From: Kitasatospora sp. A2-31
GTDB taxonomy: Bacteria; Actinomycetota; Actinomycetes; Streptomycetales; Streptomycetaceae
Reading direction: 5' to 3'
DNA: 64,000 nt
NCBI RefSeq assembly: GCF_022288725.1
Contig: NZ_JAKNTA010000005.1
Span: 161,658 to 225,657 of the forward strand
Positions within the stretch are counted from its first letter, which is position 1, and each line of letters opens with the position of its first letter. A program made the translations under genes and the position numbers. Below the pieces are notes generated by a model that was not told the DNA's origin, did not search any database, and was given only the letters and a program-made list of their open reading frames with translations. Below are positions 31,611-40,476 of this stretch, piece by piece.

Positions 31611-34246
31611 GCAACGGTCTGGCCCGCGCCTCGGTGCGCTTCCGGCCCGCGTCCTTCGCGGGCACCTTCCTGGCCCTGTTCTTCGGCGCGGCCGTCATCA
31701 TGGCCTGCGGCACCCTGCTGCAGACCGGCATCACCGCGAGCGTGCCGCCGGTCCGGTACGCCGCGGCGCCTGTGGTGGTCGCGGCCGACCCCGCCGTCTC
31801 GATCGAGGTCGGGAGGGGTGAGGACCGGGACGACGTCGAGCAGGCGCTGCCCGAGCGGGCCCGGGTGGACGCGGCGCTGGCCGGGCGGATCGCCGCCCGG
31901 CCCGGCGTGGCCGCGGCCCGGCCGGACACCGCCTTCCCGGTCCCGGCCGATCCGGCCTCCGGGCTGCCCGTCCTGACCGGCCGCGGCTTCGCCTCGGTCG
32001 GGATCGCCGGGCCGGAGGAGAAGCTGGTCGAGGGCCGCGCCCCCGGCGCGGGCGAGGCCGTCCTCGACGCGGACAGCGCGCGCGCCGCGCATCTCGCGCC
32101 GGGCGCCGTGGTGGCGCTCACCGCGCCCGGCGGCAGCGGCAGCTACCGGATCTCCGGCCTGGTCGCCCAGCCGGCGACCGCGACCGCAGCCCCCACCCGC
32201 CCCACCGCCTGGTTCGCCGACCCGGTCGCCGACCGGATCTCCGGCCACCCGGGCAAGGTCGACGCGATCGCCGTCCAACCGCGTCCGGGCGTCGAGCCCG
32301 AGGCCCTGGCCGCGCAGGTCCGCCAGGCCGTCGGCGACTCCGCCGAGGTGCTCACCGGCGCCGCCCGCGGCGCCGCCGAGACGCCCGCGCTCACCGAGAG
32401 CCGGGCCATGCTGACCGGGCTCGGCGGCTCGTTCGGCGGCATCGCGGCGATGACCGCCGTCTTCGCCGTGATGAGCACCGTCGCCCTGGCCACCGGCCAG
32501 CGGGCCCGCGAGTTCGCCCTGCTGCGCGCGATCGGCGCGACCCCGCGGCAGATCCGCCGCACCATCGCCACCGAGGCGGTGCTGGTGGCGCCCGTCGCCG
32601 CCGCCCTCGGCATCCTCCCCGGACTTGCCCTGGCCCGCTGGTGGTTCGGAGAGATGGTGGACCGCGGTGCCGTCCCGCGGGCGGTCGGGCTCTCCGTCGG
32701 CCCGGTGCCGATGCTGGCCGCCGTCGCCACCTGCACGCTGGCCGCGCTGGGGGCCGGCTTCCTCGCCGCCCGCCGGCCCTCCAGGCTGCGGCCGAGCCAG
32801 GCGCTCGGCGAGGCCGCCGTCGAGCCCGGCCGACCGGGCAGGGTGCGGACCGTCGCCGGGCTGCTGTTCGCCGCCGGGGGAGTCGCCCTCGCCGGGGTCG
32901 CGGCCGGCCTGGACGGGACCAACGCCGCCAACACCGCGCTGGGCGTGGTGATGTGCTTCCTGCTGGCCACCGCACTGCTCGGGCCCTGGGTGGCCCGGAC
33001 GGCCGCCGGGCTGCTCGGCGCCCCGCTGCGCCTCGGGGGCGGCGCCCCCGGCTCGCTGGCCGCCGACAACAGCCGGGCCAACGCCCGCCGGCTGGCTTCC
33101 GCGATCACGCCGATCGTGATGGTCACCGCCTTCTGCGGGACGCTGCTCTTCCTGCAGACCACGCTCAGCCACGTGACGGGCGAGCAGCTGCGCGACGGCA
33201 TCACCGCCGACCACGTGGTCGCCCCGGCCGGCCCCGGGCTGCCGGCCGGCACCGCCGATCGGGCCGCCCGGGTACCGGGCGTGGAGGCCGCCGTCGGCGT
33301 GCTGCGCACCGGCGTGGTCCACCGCAGCGGCGACACGCTCTCCAGCGTCAACGCCCTCGGCATCGACGGCGACCCGGCGAAGCTGCCCCGGGTGCTCGAC
33401 CTGGGTGTGCGGAGCGGCTCGCTGGCCGACCTCGGACGCTCGGCCGACACCGTCGCCCTGGACGCCGCGCTCGCCGCGGACCTGGGCGTCGAGGTCGGCG
33501 AGCGGGCCCCGCTCTGGCTCGGCGACGGCACCGCCGTCCGGCCGACGGTGGTCGCCACCTACGAGCGCGGCCTCGGCTTCGGGCAGGTGCTGCTGCCGCG
33601 GGCGGCCGTCGCCGAGCACGTCACCGCCGGCTACGACAGCCAGGTGCTGGTGGCGGACGCGCCGGGCGCGGACCGGGCCGCGGTGGCGGCCCGGCTGGCG
33701 GACCTCGGCTCCCCGTCGGGCGGCCAGGGCGGCCAGGGCGGTCAGAACGGCCAGGGCGGCACGAAGGTGGGCGGGGGCGGGCACGCCGGGGCCGGCGCGG
33801 TCACCGTCGCCGACCGGGCCGGCTACGTGGCCCAGGCCGACCGGGCCCGGGAGCTCGGCGCCTGGGCCAATACGGTCATGGCGGGCGTACTGGGCGGCTT
33901 CGCGGCCGTCACCGCCGCCAACACCCTGGTGATGACGGTGCTCGACCGGCGCCGGGAGGTCGCGCTGCTGCGCCTGGCCGGGACCACCCGCCGCCAGGTG
34001 CGCGGAATGCTGCGCTGGGAGGCGCTGCTGGTGGCCGCCACCGGACTGCTGGTGGGCGGGGTGATCGCCTGGATCACCCTGGTGCCGATCACCCGGGGCA
34101 TCGCCGGCGCCGCCCCGCACATCCCGGCCGGGACGGCGCTGCCGCTGGCCGCCGGGGCGGTGCTGCTCTGCCTGGCCGCGACGGGCCTCCCCGGACGGGC
34201 GTTGCTCCGTGCCCGGCCGGTGGCGGCGGGCGGCGGCCGCCAGTGA
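31607..34246 (+). CDS. ABC transporter permease, FtsX/MacB-like
   Basis: An 879-residue permease with two FtsX-like blocks. Helix 1 is near the N-terminus (FAGTFLALFFGAAVIMACG), followed by a large extracytoplasmic domain (about 45-265), a three-helix FtsX block (GGSFGGIAAMTAVFAVM... GATPRQIRRTIATEAVLVA), then a second external domain and a second block (NTLVMTVLDRRREVALLRLAG). A Gly-Gln tandem segment (GGQGGQGGQNGQGG, around 33720) breaks the second external domain. Such pairs export lipids, peptides or antibiotics. No regulator is adjacent; a 14-bp terminator follows. Confidence 0.93.
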   Translation: MSNGLARASVRFRPASFAGTFLALFFGAAVIMACGTLLQTGITASVPPVRYAAAPVVVAADPAVSIEVGRGEDRDDVEQALPERARVDAALAGRIAARPGVAAARPDTAFPVPADPASGLPVLTGRGFASVGIAGPEEKLVEGRAPGAGEAVLDADSARAAHLAPGAVVALTAPGGSGSYRISGLVAQPATATAAPTRPTAWFADPVADRISGHPGKVDAIAVQPRPGVEPEALAAQVRQAVGDSAEVLTGAARGAAETPALTESRAMLTGLGGSFGGIAAMTAVFAVMSTVALATGQRAREFALLRAIGATPRQIRRTIATEAVLVAPVAAALGILPGLALARWWFGEMVDRGAVPRAVGLSVGPVPMLAAVATCTLAALGAGFLAARRPSRLRPSQALGEAAVEPGRPGRVRTVAGLLFAAGGVALAGVAAGLDGTNAANTALGVVMCFLLATALLGPWVARTAAGLLGAPLRLGGGAPGSLAADNSRANARRLASAITPIVMVTAFCGTLLFLQTTLSHVTGEQLRDGITADHVVAPAGPGLPAGTADRAARVPGVEAAVGVLRTGVVHRSGDTLSSVNALGIDGDPAKLPRVLDLGVRSGSLADLGRSADTVALDAALAADLGVEVGERAPLWLGDGTAVRPTVVATYERGLGFGQVLLPRAAVAEHVTAGYDSQVLVADAPGADRAAVAARLADLGSPSGGQGGQGGQNGQGGTKVGGGGHAGAGAVTVADRAGYVAQADRARELGAWANTVMAGVLGGFAAVTAANTLVMTVLDRRREVALLRLAGTTRRQVRGMLRWEALLVAATGLLVGGVIAWITLVPITRGIAGAAPHIPAGTALPLAAGAVLLCLAATGLPGRALLRARPVAAGGGRQ

Positions 34247-34295
34247 TCCGCCGGCGGTGGCCCGCGGCGGCAGCCAGCCGGCGGCGGTGACGGGG

Positions 34296-34328
34296 ACGGG
34301 CGGTGCGCCACCACGGCGCACCGCCCGT
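34296..34328. terminator. Terminator after the ABC operon
   Basis: Fourteen-bp perfect stem, 34296-34309/34315-34328, loop ACCAC, 50 bases after the permease stop. Confidence 0.8.
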
Positions 34329-34505
34329 TCGGGTGACGACCCCGTCCGGATCGGCCCGACGGGGTGGACATCAGGGCGAACGATGCGTATCAGCGCCAAT
34401 CGTGACAAATGATCAGCTACGCTCTCCGCCGCGCCGTCCGGGGCCCGAGCCGCCTCCGGGGGCGCTTTCCCGTTCCCCGCCCGGCCGAGCAGAGAGAAGC
34501 CCACC

Positions 34506-34985
34506 ATGAGCAGTCCTCCCGTGGCCCCCGCCCCCCGCTGGCCGCTGATCCTGCTGCGGGCGACCGCCACCGCGCTGGCCGTGCTCGCCGTGGTGCAGAG
34601 CGCACTGGCCGGCAGCTTCCTCAACGGCCACTACGAGTCGCTCGCGCTGCACGCGGCCGGCGGGACGGCCATGGCGGTCGTCGCGTTCGCCCAGGCGGTG
34701 GCGGGGCTGCTGGTCCGCTGGATCGGCCGCGGCCCGCTCTGGCCGTTCGGTGTCCCGGTCCTCCTGACCGCCGCCACCGCGGTGCAGATCGCCCTCGGCT
34801 ACCACCGCGCGGTGGGCCTGCACGTGCTGTTCGGCGTGCTGCTGGTGAGCGCCACGCTCTTCGCCGCGGTCGGCGCGTGGCGCCTGCGGCTGCCCGTCGG
34901 GCGGTCGGCCCGGGACGGGGCGCCCGGGGCCGACGGCGGCGGACTGCTGCCCCGCCCGGGAGGGCCCATGGAGGTGGCCCAGTGA
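34506..34985 (+). CDS. Small four-helix membrane protein coupled to a multicopper oxidase
   Basis: A 159-residue protein with four predicted membrane helices (about 12-35, 45-68, 78-96, 105-125) and a Gly/Pro-rich cytosolic tail ending MEVAQ. Histidines at or near helix ends (GHYESLALH, LGYHRAVGLH) could bind heme or metal, but no family is certain. ATG has AGAGAGAAG upstream. Its stop overlaps the GTG of the oxidase gene (GTGA), so it is likely a membrane partner or electron-transfer aid for that enzyme. Confidence 0.8.
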   Translation: MSSPPVAPAPRWPLILLRATATALAVLAVVQSALAGSFLNGHYESLALHAAGGTAMAVVAFAQAVAGLLVRWIGRGPLWPFGVPVLLTAATAVQIALGYHRAVGLHVLFGVLLVSATLFAAVGAWRLRLPVGRSARDGAPGADGGGLLPRPGGPMEVAQ

Positions 34986-36637
34986 GGCGCCGCCGGTTCC
35001 TCGGGCTCGGCGCGTCCGTGCTGGGCGCGGGTGCGCTCGGGGCGTTCACCCTCCCCGCCGCCGCGCGGCTGCTCGCCGAGGGCCAGCCGGGCCGGCTGCT
35101 GGACAGCCTCGTCGACCTGCCGGAGCCGTTCCAGGTGCCGCTTCCGGTGCCGGCCGTCCTGCGCCCGGTGCGCACCGACGGCACCACCGACCACTACGAG
35201 ATCACCCAGCAGGTCGCCCGGCTGGAGATCCTGCCCGGCCTGCCGACCGAGATGTGGACGTACGGCGGCAGCTACCCCGGGCCGACCCTGGCCGTCCGCT
35301 CCGGCCGGCAGGCCGTGGTGCGCCACCGCAACGAGCTGCCGGTGCCCTCGGTGGTCCACCTGCACGGCGGGCACACCCCGGCGGAGAGCGACGGCTACCC
35401 GATCGACCTGATCCTGCCGGCGGCGGCCGGCCATCCGTCAGGCGCGGGTCCGGCGCCCGGCACGTCCCACGCGGCCCACCTGGCCGGTGCGGCCCGGTCG
35501 AGCGACCTGCAGGGGGCGGCGGGGACGGCGGGGATGGCAGGGATGCCCGGGATGGCGCAGGTGCCGTTCGGTCGGACCACGGACGGCGACCGCACGTACA
35601 CCTATCCCGGCCGCCAGCGGGCGGCCACCCTCTGGTACCACGACCACCGGATGGGCTTCACCGGCCCCGGCATCTGGCGCGGCCTGGCCGGCTTCCACCT
35701 CGTGCTCGACGACGAGGACGACGCCCTGCCGCTGCCGCGCGGCGACCGTGACCTGCCGCTGATGCTCGCCGACCGCTCCTTCGCCGAGGACGGGTCGTTC
35801 CTGTACCCGGCCGTCGACCCGGCGCTCGCCGTGCCCGGCGTCACCGACGACTACATGAACGGCGTCCTCGGTGACGTGATCCTGGTCAACGGCGCGCCGT
35901 GGCCGCGTCTGGCGGTCGACCGGGCGCGGTACCGGCTCCGCCTGCTGAACGCCTCCAACGCCCGCCTCTACCGCCTGGAGCTCGACCCGCAGCCCGCCGG
36001 CGGCGACGCACTCGTCCAGATCGCCGGCGACGGCGGCCTGCTGGAGGCCCCGGTGGCGCACGACGCCGTCGAGATCGCGCCGGCCGAGCGGTTCGAGATC
36101 GTCGTCGACTTCGCCCGCTTCGCGCCGGGCACCTCGGTCCGGCTGGTCAACCGCTTCGGCAGCGAGCGGACCGCCGAGGTGATGCGCTTCGACGTCTCCT
36201 CCCGCACAGTCACGGACGACTCCACCGTTCCCGAGCGGCTCTGCAACCTCGAACGGCTCGACCCGGCGAACGCCGTCGCCACCCGGAGGTTCGGCTTCCG
36301 GCGCAGCCGCAGCTCCGGCTGGACCATCAACAACCAGGCCTACGAGCCCGGCCGTGCCGTCGCCGCCCCGGCCCTCGGCAGCACCGAGATCTGGAGGTTC
36401 TTCACGGACGTGCACCACCCCGTCCACCTCCACCTGGACCACTTCCAGGTGCTGTCGCGCAACGGCGCCGCGCCGGGCCCGTACGACGCGGGGTGGAAGG
36501 ACACCATCGACCTGCGGCCGGCCGAGTCGGTGGAGGTGCTGGTCCGCTTCACCGACTACCCGGGCACGTACATGCTGCACTGCCACAACCTGGAGCACGA
36601 GGACATGGCGATGATGGCGGACTTCGTCGTGGAGTGA
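34982..36637 (+). CDS. TAT-exported multicopper oxidase (CotA/bilirubin-oxidase type)
   Basis: A 551-residue laccase-type enzyme that oxidises phenols or metal ions and reduces oxygen to water. It begins with a twin-arginine signal (MRRRRFLGLGASVLGAGALG). All copper sites are present: HLHGGH, WYHDH, HPVHLHLDHFQ and HCHNLEHEDMAMM. A Met/Gly/Ala insert (GTAGMAGMPGMAQ, about 180-193) between the first and second motifs may bind copper. GTG 34982 is preferred because it starts the TAT signal; the frame is open further upstream but overlaps the membrane protein gene. Secreted or membrane-associated. Confidence 0.95.
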   Translation: MRRRRFLGLGASVLGAGALGAFTLPAAARLLAEGQPGRLLDSLVDLPEPFQVPLPVPAVLRPVRTDGTTDHYEITQQVARLEILPGLPTEMWTYGGSYPGPTLAVRSGRQAVVRHRNELPVPSVVHLHGGHTPAESDGYPIDLILPAAAGHPSGAGPAPGTSHAAHLAGAARSSDLQGAAGTAGMAGMPGMAQVPFGRTTDGDRTYTYPGRQRAATLWYHDHRMGFTGPGIWRGLAGFHLVLDDEDDALPLPRGDRDLPLMLADRSFAEDGSFLYPAVDPALAVPGVTDDYMNGVLGDVILVNGAPWPRLAVDRARYRLRLLNASNARLYRLELDPQPAGGDALVQIAGDGGLLEAPVAHDAVEIAPAERFEIVVDFARFAPGTSVRLVNRFGSERTAEVMRFDVSSRTVTDDSTVPERLCNLERLDPANAVATRRFGFRRSRSSGWTINNQAYEPGRAVAAPALGSTEIWRFFTDVHHPVHLHLDHFQVLSRNGAAPGPYDAGWKDTIDLRPAESVEVLVRFTDYPGTYMLHCHNLEHEDMAMMADFVVE

Positions 36638-36692
36638 GGGGGTCGTGGCGGTGAGCGGCTGTCCCGGGAACCGCGGGCCGGCCGCACCCCCG

Positions 36693-36740
36693 GCCGTACC
36701 CCAGGCCGGACCCCCGGTCGTACCCCAGGTCGGACCCCCG
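36693..36740. repeat. 24-bp tandem repeat after the multicopper oxidase gene
   Basis: Two units (36693-36716, 36717-36740) share GTACCCCAGG and CGGACCCCC and differ by two C/T changes; partial copies flank them on both sides. They fill a 233-bp non-coding gap. Confidence 0.65.
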
Positions 36741-36870
36741 GCCGTCACCCGGCCGGCGGAGCGCGGGCGGGCCCGGGAACGGCCCGCCCGCGCCCCGACG
36801 TGCCGGGCCCCGGCGGGTGACCTAGCGTCGCCAGCAGGAGGCACCCGCCCGGCACGACCTGGAGGAGCGC

Positions 36871-38232
36871 ATGACCAGTCCCGCCGAACGCCGCCGGCGC
36901 GGCCGGGCCGCGCGCGACCGGGTCCCGCGCTCCGCGCACGGCCGCTGGATCCCGGACGCGGACCGCCCGGACCCGATCGGCGTGCTGGAGCGGCAGGGCG
37001 CCGACCGCCTCACCGAACTGCTGCCGATCCGCTACGGCCGGATGTCCGACTCCCCGTTCGCCTTCCTGCGCGGCGCCGCCGCGATCATGGCCGCCGATCT
37101 CGCGGCCCTGCCCGACACCGGCATCACCGTCCAACTCTGCGGCGATGCCCACCTGTTGAACTTCGGCGTGTACGCCTCGCCGGAGCGGTCGCTGCTCTTC
37201 GACCTCAACGACTTCGACGAGACCTACCCCGGCCCGTTCGAGTGGGACGTCAAACGCCTGGCCGCGAGCGTGGCCGTCGCGGCCCGGGCCAACGGGCAGG
37301 ACGCGGGCAGCGTCCGCCGGGCCGCGCTCACCGCCGGGCAGGGCTACGCGACCGCTATCCGGCGCCTGGCGGGGATGGCCGAGCTCGACGTCTGGTACGC
37401 CCGGATCGACACCGAGGACCTCCTCCCGCTGGTCCGCAAGGGCAAGCGCCGGGCCAAGCTGGAGGCCGGCCTGGAGCACGCCCGGCGTCGCACCAGCCTG
37501 CAGGCCTTCGGCAAGCTCACCGAGACGACGGAGGACGGCCACCGCCGCATCATCAGTGACCCGCCGCTGATCGAGCCGGTCCCGCGGACCGAGCTGCGGC
37601 GGCTCGGCAAGATCTTCAGCGACTACCGCGCCACCCTCGCGGATGACCGCCGGGTGCTGCTCGACCGGTTCCGGTTCGTGGACGCCGCCCGCAAGGTGGT
37701 GGGCGTCGGCAGTGTCGGCACGCGCTGCTTCATCGTCCTGCTGGAGGGCCGGGACGCCGAGGACCCGCTGTTCCTCCAGGTCAAGGAGGCCGGCCGGTCC
37801 GTGCTGGAGGAGCACCTGCCCGCCTCCCGCCCGCACGCCGAGGCGCCGGTCGTCCACGGTGGCCGGCGCGTCGTCACCGGTCAGCGCCTGATGCAGGCCG
37901 CCAGCGACATCTTCCTCGGCTGGACCACCGGTACGGCCGGCCGGCACTTCTACGGCCGGCAGCTGCGCGACATGAAGGGCTCGGCGGACGTCGCCGACAT
38001 GCCCCCGTCCGTCCTGCGCGCCTACGCCGACCTCTGCGGCCGAGCGCTGGCCCGTGCCCACGCCCGCTCCGGCGACCGCCTGGCGATCGCCGGCTACCTG
38101 GGCACCTCCGACACCTTCGCGGAGGCGATCGCCGACTTCTCCGTCCGCTACGCCGACCGGACGGAGGCCGACCACGCGGCACTGCTGGCGGCCATCGACG
38201 CCGGTGCGGTGGCTGCCCGGAAGGGTATCTGA
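36871..38232 (+). CDS. DUF2252 family protein
   Basis: A 453-residue member of the DUF2252 family, a kinase-like fold of unknown role common in actinomycetes. Seen: RYGRMSDSPFAFLRGAAAIM, the family-typical CGDAHLLNFGVYASPER (kinase-like catalytic loop) and DLNDFDETYPGPFEWDVKRLA (metal-binding DxND). The C-terminal half has FLQVKEA and GQRLMQAASDIFLGW. ATG has GGAGGAGC upstream. It is convergent with the next gene, 7 bases apart. Confidence 0.9.
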   Translation: MTSPAERRRRGRAARDRVPRSAHGRWIPDADRPDPIGVLERQGADRLTELLPIRYGRMSDSPFAFLRGAAAIMAADLAALPDTGITVQLCGDAHLLNFGVYASPERSLLFDLNDFDETYPGPFEWDVKRLAASVAVAARANGQDAGSVRRAALTAGQGYATAIRRLAGMAELDVWYARIDTEDLLPLVRKGKRRAKLEAGLEHARRRTSLQAFGKLTETTEDGHRRIISDPPLIEPVPRTELRRLGKIFSDYRATLADDRRVLLDRFRFVDAARKVVGVGSVGTRCFIVLLEGRDAEDPLFLQVKEAGRSVLEEHLPASRPHAEAPVVHGGRRVVTGQRLMQAASDIFLGWTTGTAGRHFYGRQLRDMKGSADVADMPPSVLRAYADLCGRALARAHARSGDRLAIAGYLGTSDTFAEAIADFSVRYADRTEADHAALLAAIDAGAVAARKGI

Positions 38233-38239
38233 CGGGCGG

Positions 38240-39184
38240 TCAGAGCAGGGACAGGTCGGGCAGGAGCTCGGCGAGCCGGCGCAGCTGGTCGTGCTGGTCG
38301 GCGAAGTCGAGCGCTCCGAGCCGGGCGACGACGTGGCGTGCGCCCGCTTCCCGGTAGTGCGCGAGCGCGGCGGCGACTTCGGTCGCGGTGCCGGCGACCA
38401 CCGCCTGGATCCGTTCCAGCTCCGCCAGCGGCATGCCGTAGACGGCGTGGGCGTAGGCGTCGAGCGCGCGCCGGCCGAGCGCCGGGTCGGCGTCGATCCG
38501 GACGGACACGAAGAGGGCCGGGGTGATGCCGGCCTCCGGCCGTCCGGCCCCGGCGGCGGCCTTCCGGACGTCGGCCAGCCCGGAGCGGTAGTCGGCCGGA
38601 TCCGGGGGGTAGGGGAGCCAGCCGTCGTACAGCCGGCCGGTGCGGGCCAGTGCGGCCGGGGTCGCGCCGCCGAGCCAGATCGGGGGGCCGCCGGGGCGGG
38701 CCGGCGCGGTCGTCGACGGGAGTGCGGAGAAGTCGTGGAACTCGCCGCGGAAGGCGGTGGCCCCGCTCCACAGCGCCCGCCAGAGCGCCACCGTCTCGTC
38801 CAGCCGGGCGAACCGGCGTTCCCACGGCACCTGGGACAGTTCGTGCAGCGGCCGCCCGAACCGGCCGGGGAAGCCGGCGCCGACCGCGACGGTCAGCCGG
38901 CCGCCGGAGAGCAGGTCGACCGAGGCGAGCGCCTGCGCGGTCTGCACGGGCCGGCGCAGCACCGGCAGCAGGGCGCCGGTGCCGAGCGTCACCCGCTCGG
39001 TGAGCGGGGCGAGGGCGGCCAGCATGGTCAGGGCCTCGATCCGCGGACCGAGGAGGGAGTCGTTGACGAAGAGCGACGAGTAGCCGGAGTCCTCGGCGAG
39101 GCGGGCGAAGCCGAACAGCTCCCGCGGGTCGCCGGCGGCGCCCCACTGGGCCCGGCCGGTCGGAAGAAGCACACCGATGTCCAT
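38240..39184 (-). CDS. Luciferase-like (LLM) F420-type oxidoreductase
   Basis: A 314-residue TIM-barrel protein of the bacterial luciferase superfamily. Seen: MDIGVLLPTGRAQWG start, LAEDSGYSSLFVNDSLLGPR, GTGALLPVLRRPVQTAQALASVDLLSGGRLTVAVGAG (the diagnostic block, about residues 68-104) and IWLGGATPAALARTG. In actinobacteria such proteins usually take F420; FMN cannot be excluded. Divergent from the MmyB-type regulator, its probable controller. Substrate unknown. Confidence 0.88.
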   Translation of the reverse strand: MDIGVLLPTGRAQWGAAGDPRELFGFARLAEDSGYSSLFVNDSLLGPRIEALTMLAALAPLTERVTLGTGALLPVLRRPVQTAQALASVDLLSGGRLTVAVGAGFPGRFGRPLHELSQVPWERRFARLDETVALWRALWSGATAFRGEFHDFSALPSTTAPARPGGPPIWLGGATPAALARTGRLYDGWLPYPPDPADYRSGLADVRKAAAGAGRPEAGITPALFVSVRIDADPALGRRALDAYAHAVYGMPLAELERIQAVVAGTATEVAAALAHYREAGARHVVARLGALDFADQHDQLRRLAELLPDLSLL

Positions 39185-39218
39185 GCCGCGATCCTCGTCG
39201 GTGGGGGAATCGCTCTCA

Positions 39219-39234
39219 ATTCCCTGGAAGGAAT
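39219..39234. promoter_or_regulatory. Palindromic operator candidate in the LLM/MmyB divergent promoter
   Basis: ATTCC (39219-39223) and GGAAT (39230-39234) flank a 6-bp centre in an 85-bp divergent gap. TAGAAC (39258-39263) lies 7 bases before the GTG at 39270, so the regulator mRNA is probably leaderless; the -35 is poor. The palindrome sits where a regulator could block both promoters. Confidence 0.45.
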
Positions 39235-39269
39235 GGCCGGTTCGTCGTCCGGTGGGTTAGAACGTCCTC

Positions 39270-40055
39270 GTGGACTTTCCCCAGACGCTCCGCGAGCGCC
39301 GTACCGGGCGCCGGGTCAGCCAGCTCGACCTCGCCACCCGCGCCGGAACCACCCAGCGCCACCTCAGCTTCATCGAGTCCGGCCGGTCGGTGCCGGGCCG
39401 GGGCATGGTGGTCCGGCTCGCCGAATCGCTCGATCTGCCGCTGCGGGAGCGCAACGAGCTGCTGCTGGCGGCCGGTTACGCCCCCGCCTACTCCGAGAGC
39501 CCGCTCGACGGGCCGGACCTCGCTCCCGTGCGGGCGGCCATCGACCACATCCTCGCCGGCCATCTGCCCTACCCGGCCCTGGTGGTGGACCGGCGGGGCG
39601 ACGTGGTCGCCGCCAACGCGGCGCTCGACCTGATCACCGAGGGCGCGGACCCGGCGCTGGTCGGTCCCGGCACCAACGCCTACCGGCTGGCCCTGCACCC
39701 CGACGGCATGGCGCCGCGCATCCGCAACTTCCCCGCGTGGGCCCGACACGTCGTCGAGCGGACCGCCCATCTCGGCGAGCTGCACGCCGAACTGGCTTCC
39801 TACGTGCCCGCGTCGGGGACGCCGGGACCCGACCACCTGGGTTTCGCCGTCCCCCTGCACCTGCGCAGCTCGCTCGGGGACCTGCACCTGATGACGACGG
39901 TGACGACCTTCGCCACCGCCGTCGACATCACCCTCGCGGAGCTGAAGCTGGAGGCCTTCCTGCCGGCCGACGAGCCCACGGCGGCGGCGCTGCGGGCGGC
40001 CGCGGACCGGCGCCCCGGCCGGGACGGGAGCCCGGCGGGCGCCGCCCGGCGGTAG
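39270..40055 (+). CDS. XRE/MmyB-type transcriptional regulator
   Basis: A 261-residue regulator: an N-terminal HTH (RTGRRVSQLDLATRAGTTQRHLSFIESG, about 10-37) and a C-terminal MmyB-like ligand domain (about 95-240; YPALVVDRRGDVVAANAAL, FPAWARHVVERTAHL, VTTFATAVDITLAEL). The MmyB-like domain is thought to bind fatty-acid-like ligands. No ribosome site precedes the GTG, in keeping with a leaderless transcript. Such genes commonly control the adjacent divergent oxidoreductase. Confidence 0.9.
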   Translation: MDFPQTLRERRTGRRVSQLDLATRAGTTQRHLSFIESGRSVPGRGMVVRLAESLDLPLRERNELLLAAGYAPAYSESPLDGPDLAPVRAAIDHILAGHLPYPALVVDRRGDVVAANAALDLITEGADPALVGPGTNAYRLALHPDGMAPRIRNFPAWARHVVERTAHLGELHAELASYVPASGTPGPDHLGFAVPLHLRSSLGDLHLMTTVTTFATAVDITLAELKLEAFLPADEPTAAALRAAADRRPGRDGSPAGAARR

Positions 40056-40319
40056 CGGGCCGGAGCGTGGTGTCGGGGGTGGCTGCGGCGGGGGCGCCGC
40101 GGGGCTCCGGACTGTTGTGGCGGTGCTGTGTCCGGTCGGAACCCATCCTGCGGGGGCCGGGTGAGAGTGTCGTCTCCTGGCGGGGAACCGCCCGCCCGAG
40201 CCCGGTCGAACGGCGGGGGTGCGGGTCCGCCGGTCGGCGGATCGGCGGGCTGTGGACCACCCGCCGAAGGGCGGGGGCGGGCCTTCTTCGGTACTCAACT
40301 GACGCTCGTGCGGCGGTAG

Positions 40320-40390
40320 TTGTCGAACGGTCCGGCGGTTGGCCGACCAGTCTTCATGTCTTCGACAAGGTTATTCCCCGTCAGTAACAT
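40320..40390 (+). promoter_or_regulatory. Promoter with inverted repeat before the lipoprotein gene
   Basis: TCGACA (40362-40367) and TAACAT (40385-40390) with 17-bp spacing make a good sigma70-type promoter, with transcription from about 40397. TTGTCGAA (40320-40327) and TTCGACAA (40361-40368) form a perfect 8-bp inverted repeat whose right arm covers the -35 box, so a bound protein would control access. The rest of the gap 40056-40446 shows no gene. Confidence 0.55.
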
Positions 40391-40476
40391 GGCGCTCGCG
40401 CGGCCGTTCGGGCCGCCGTTGAAGCCACTGGTTCCCGGGCAGTCGTGTGCGCGTCCGCCGCTTCGAAAGAGTTCCG

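Noticed and set aside
30902..34624. 3.7-kb minus-strand open frame opposite the ABC operon
   Set aside because: Low-complexity shadow of the ATPase and permease genes.
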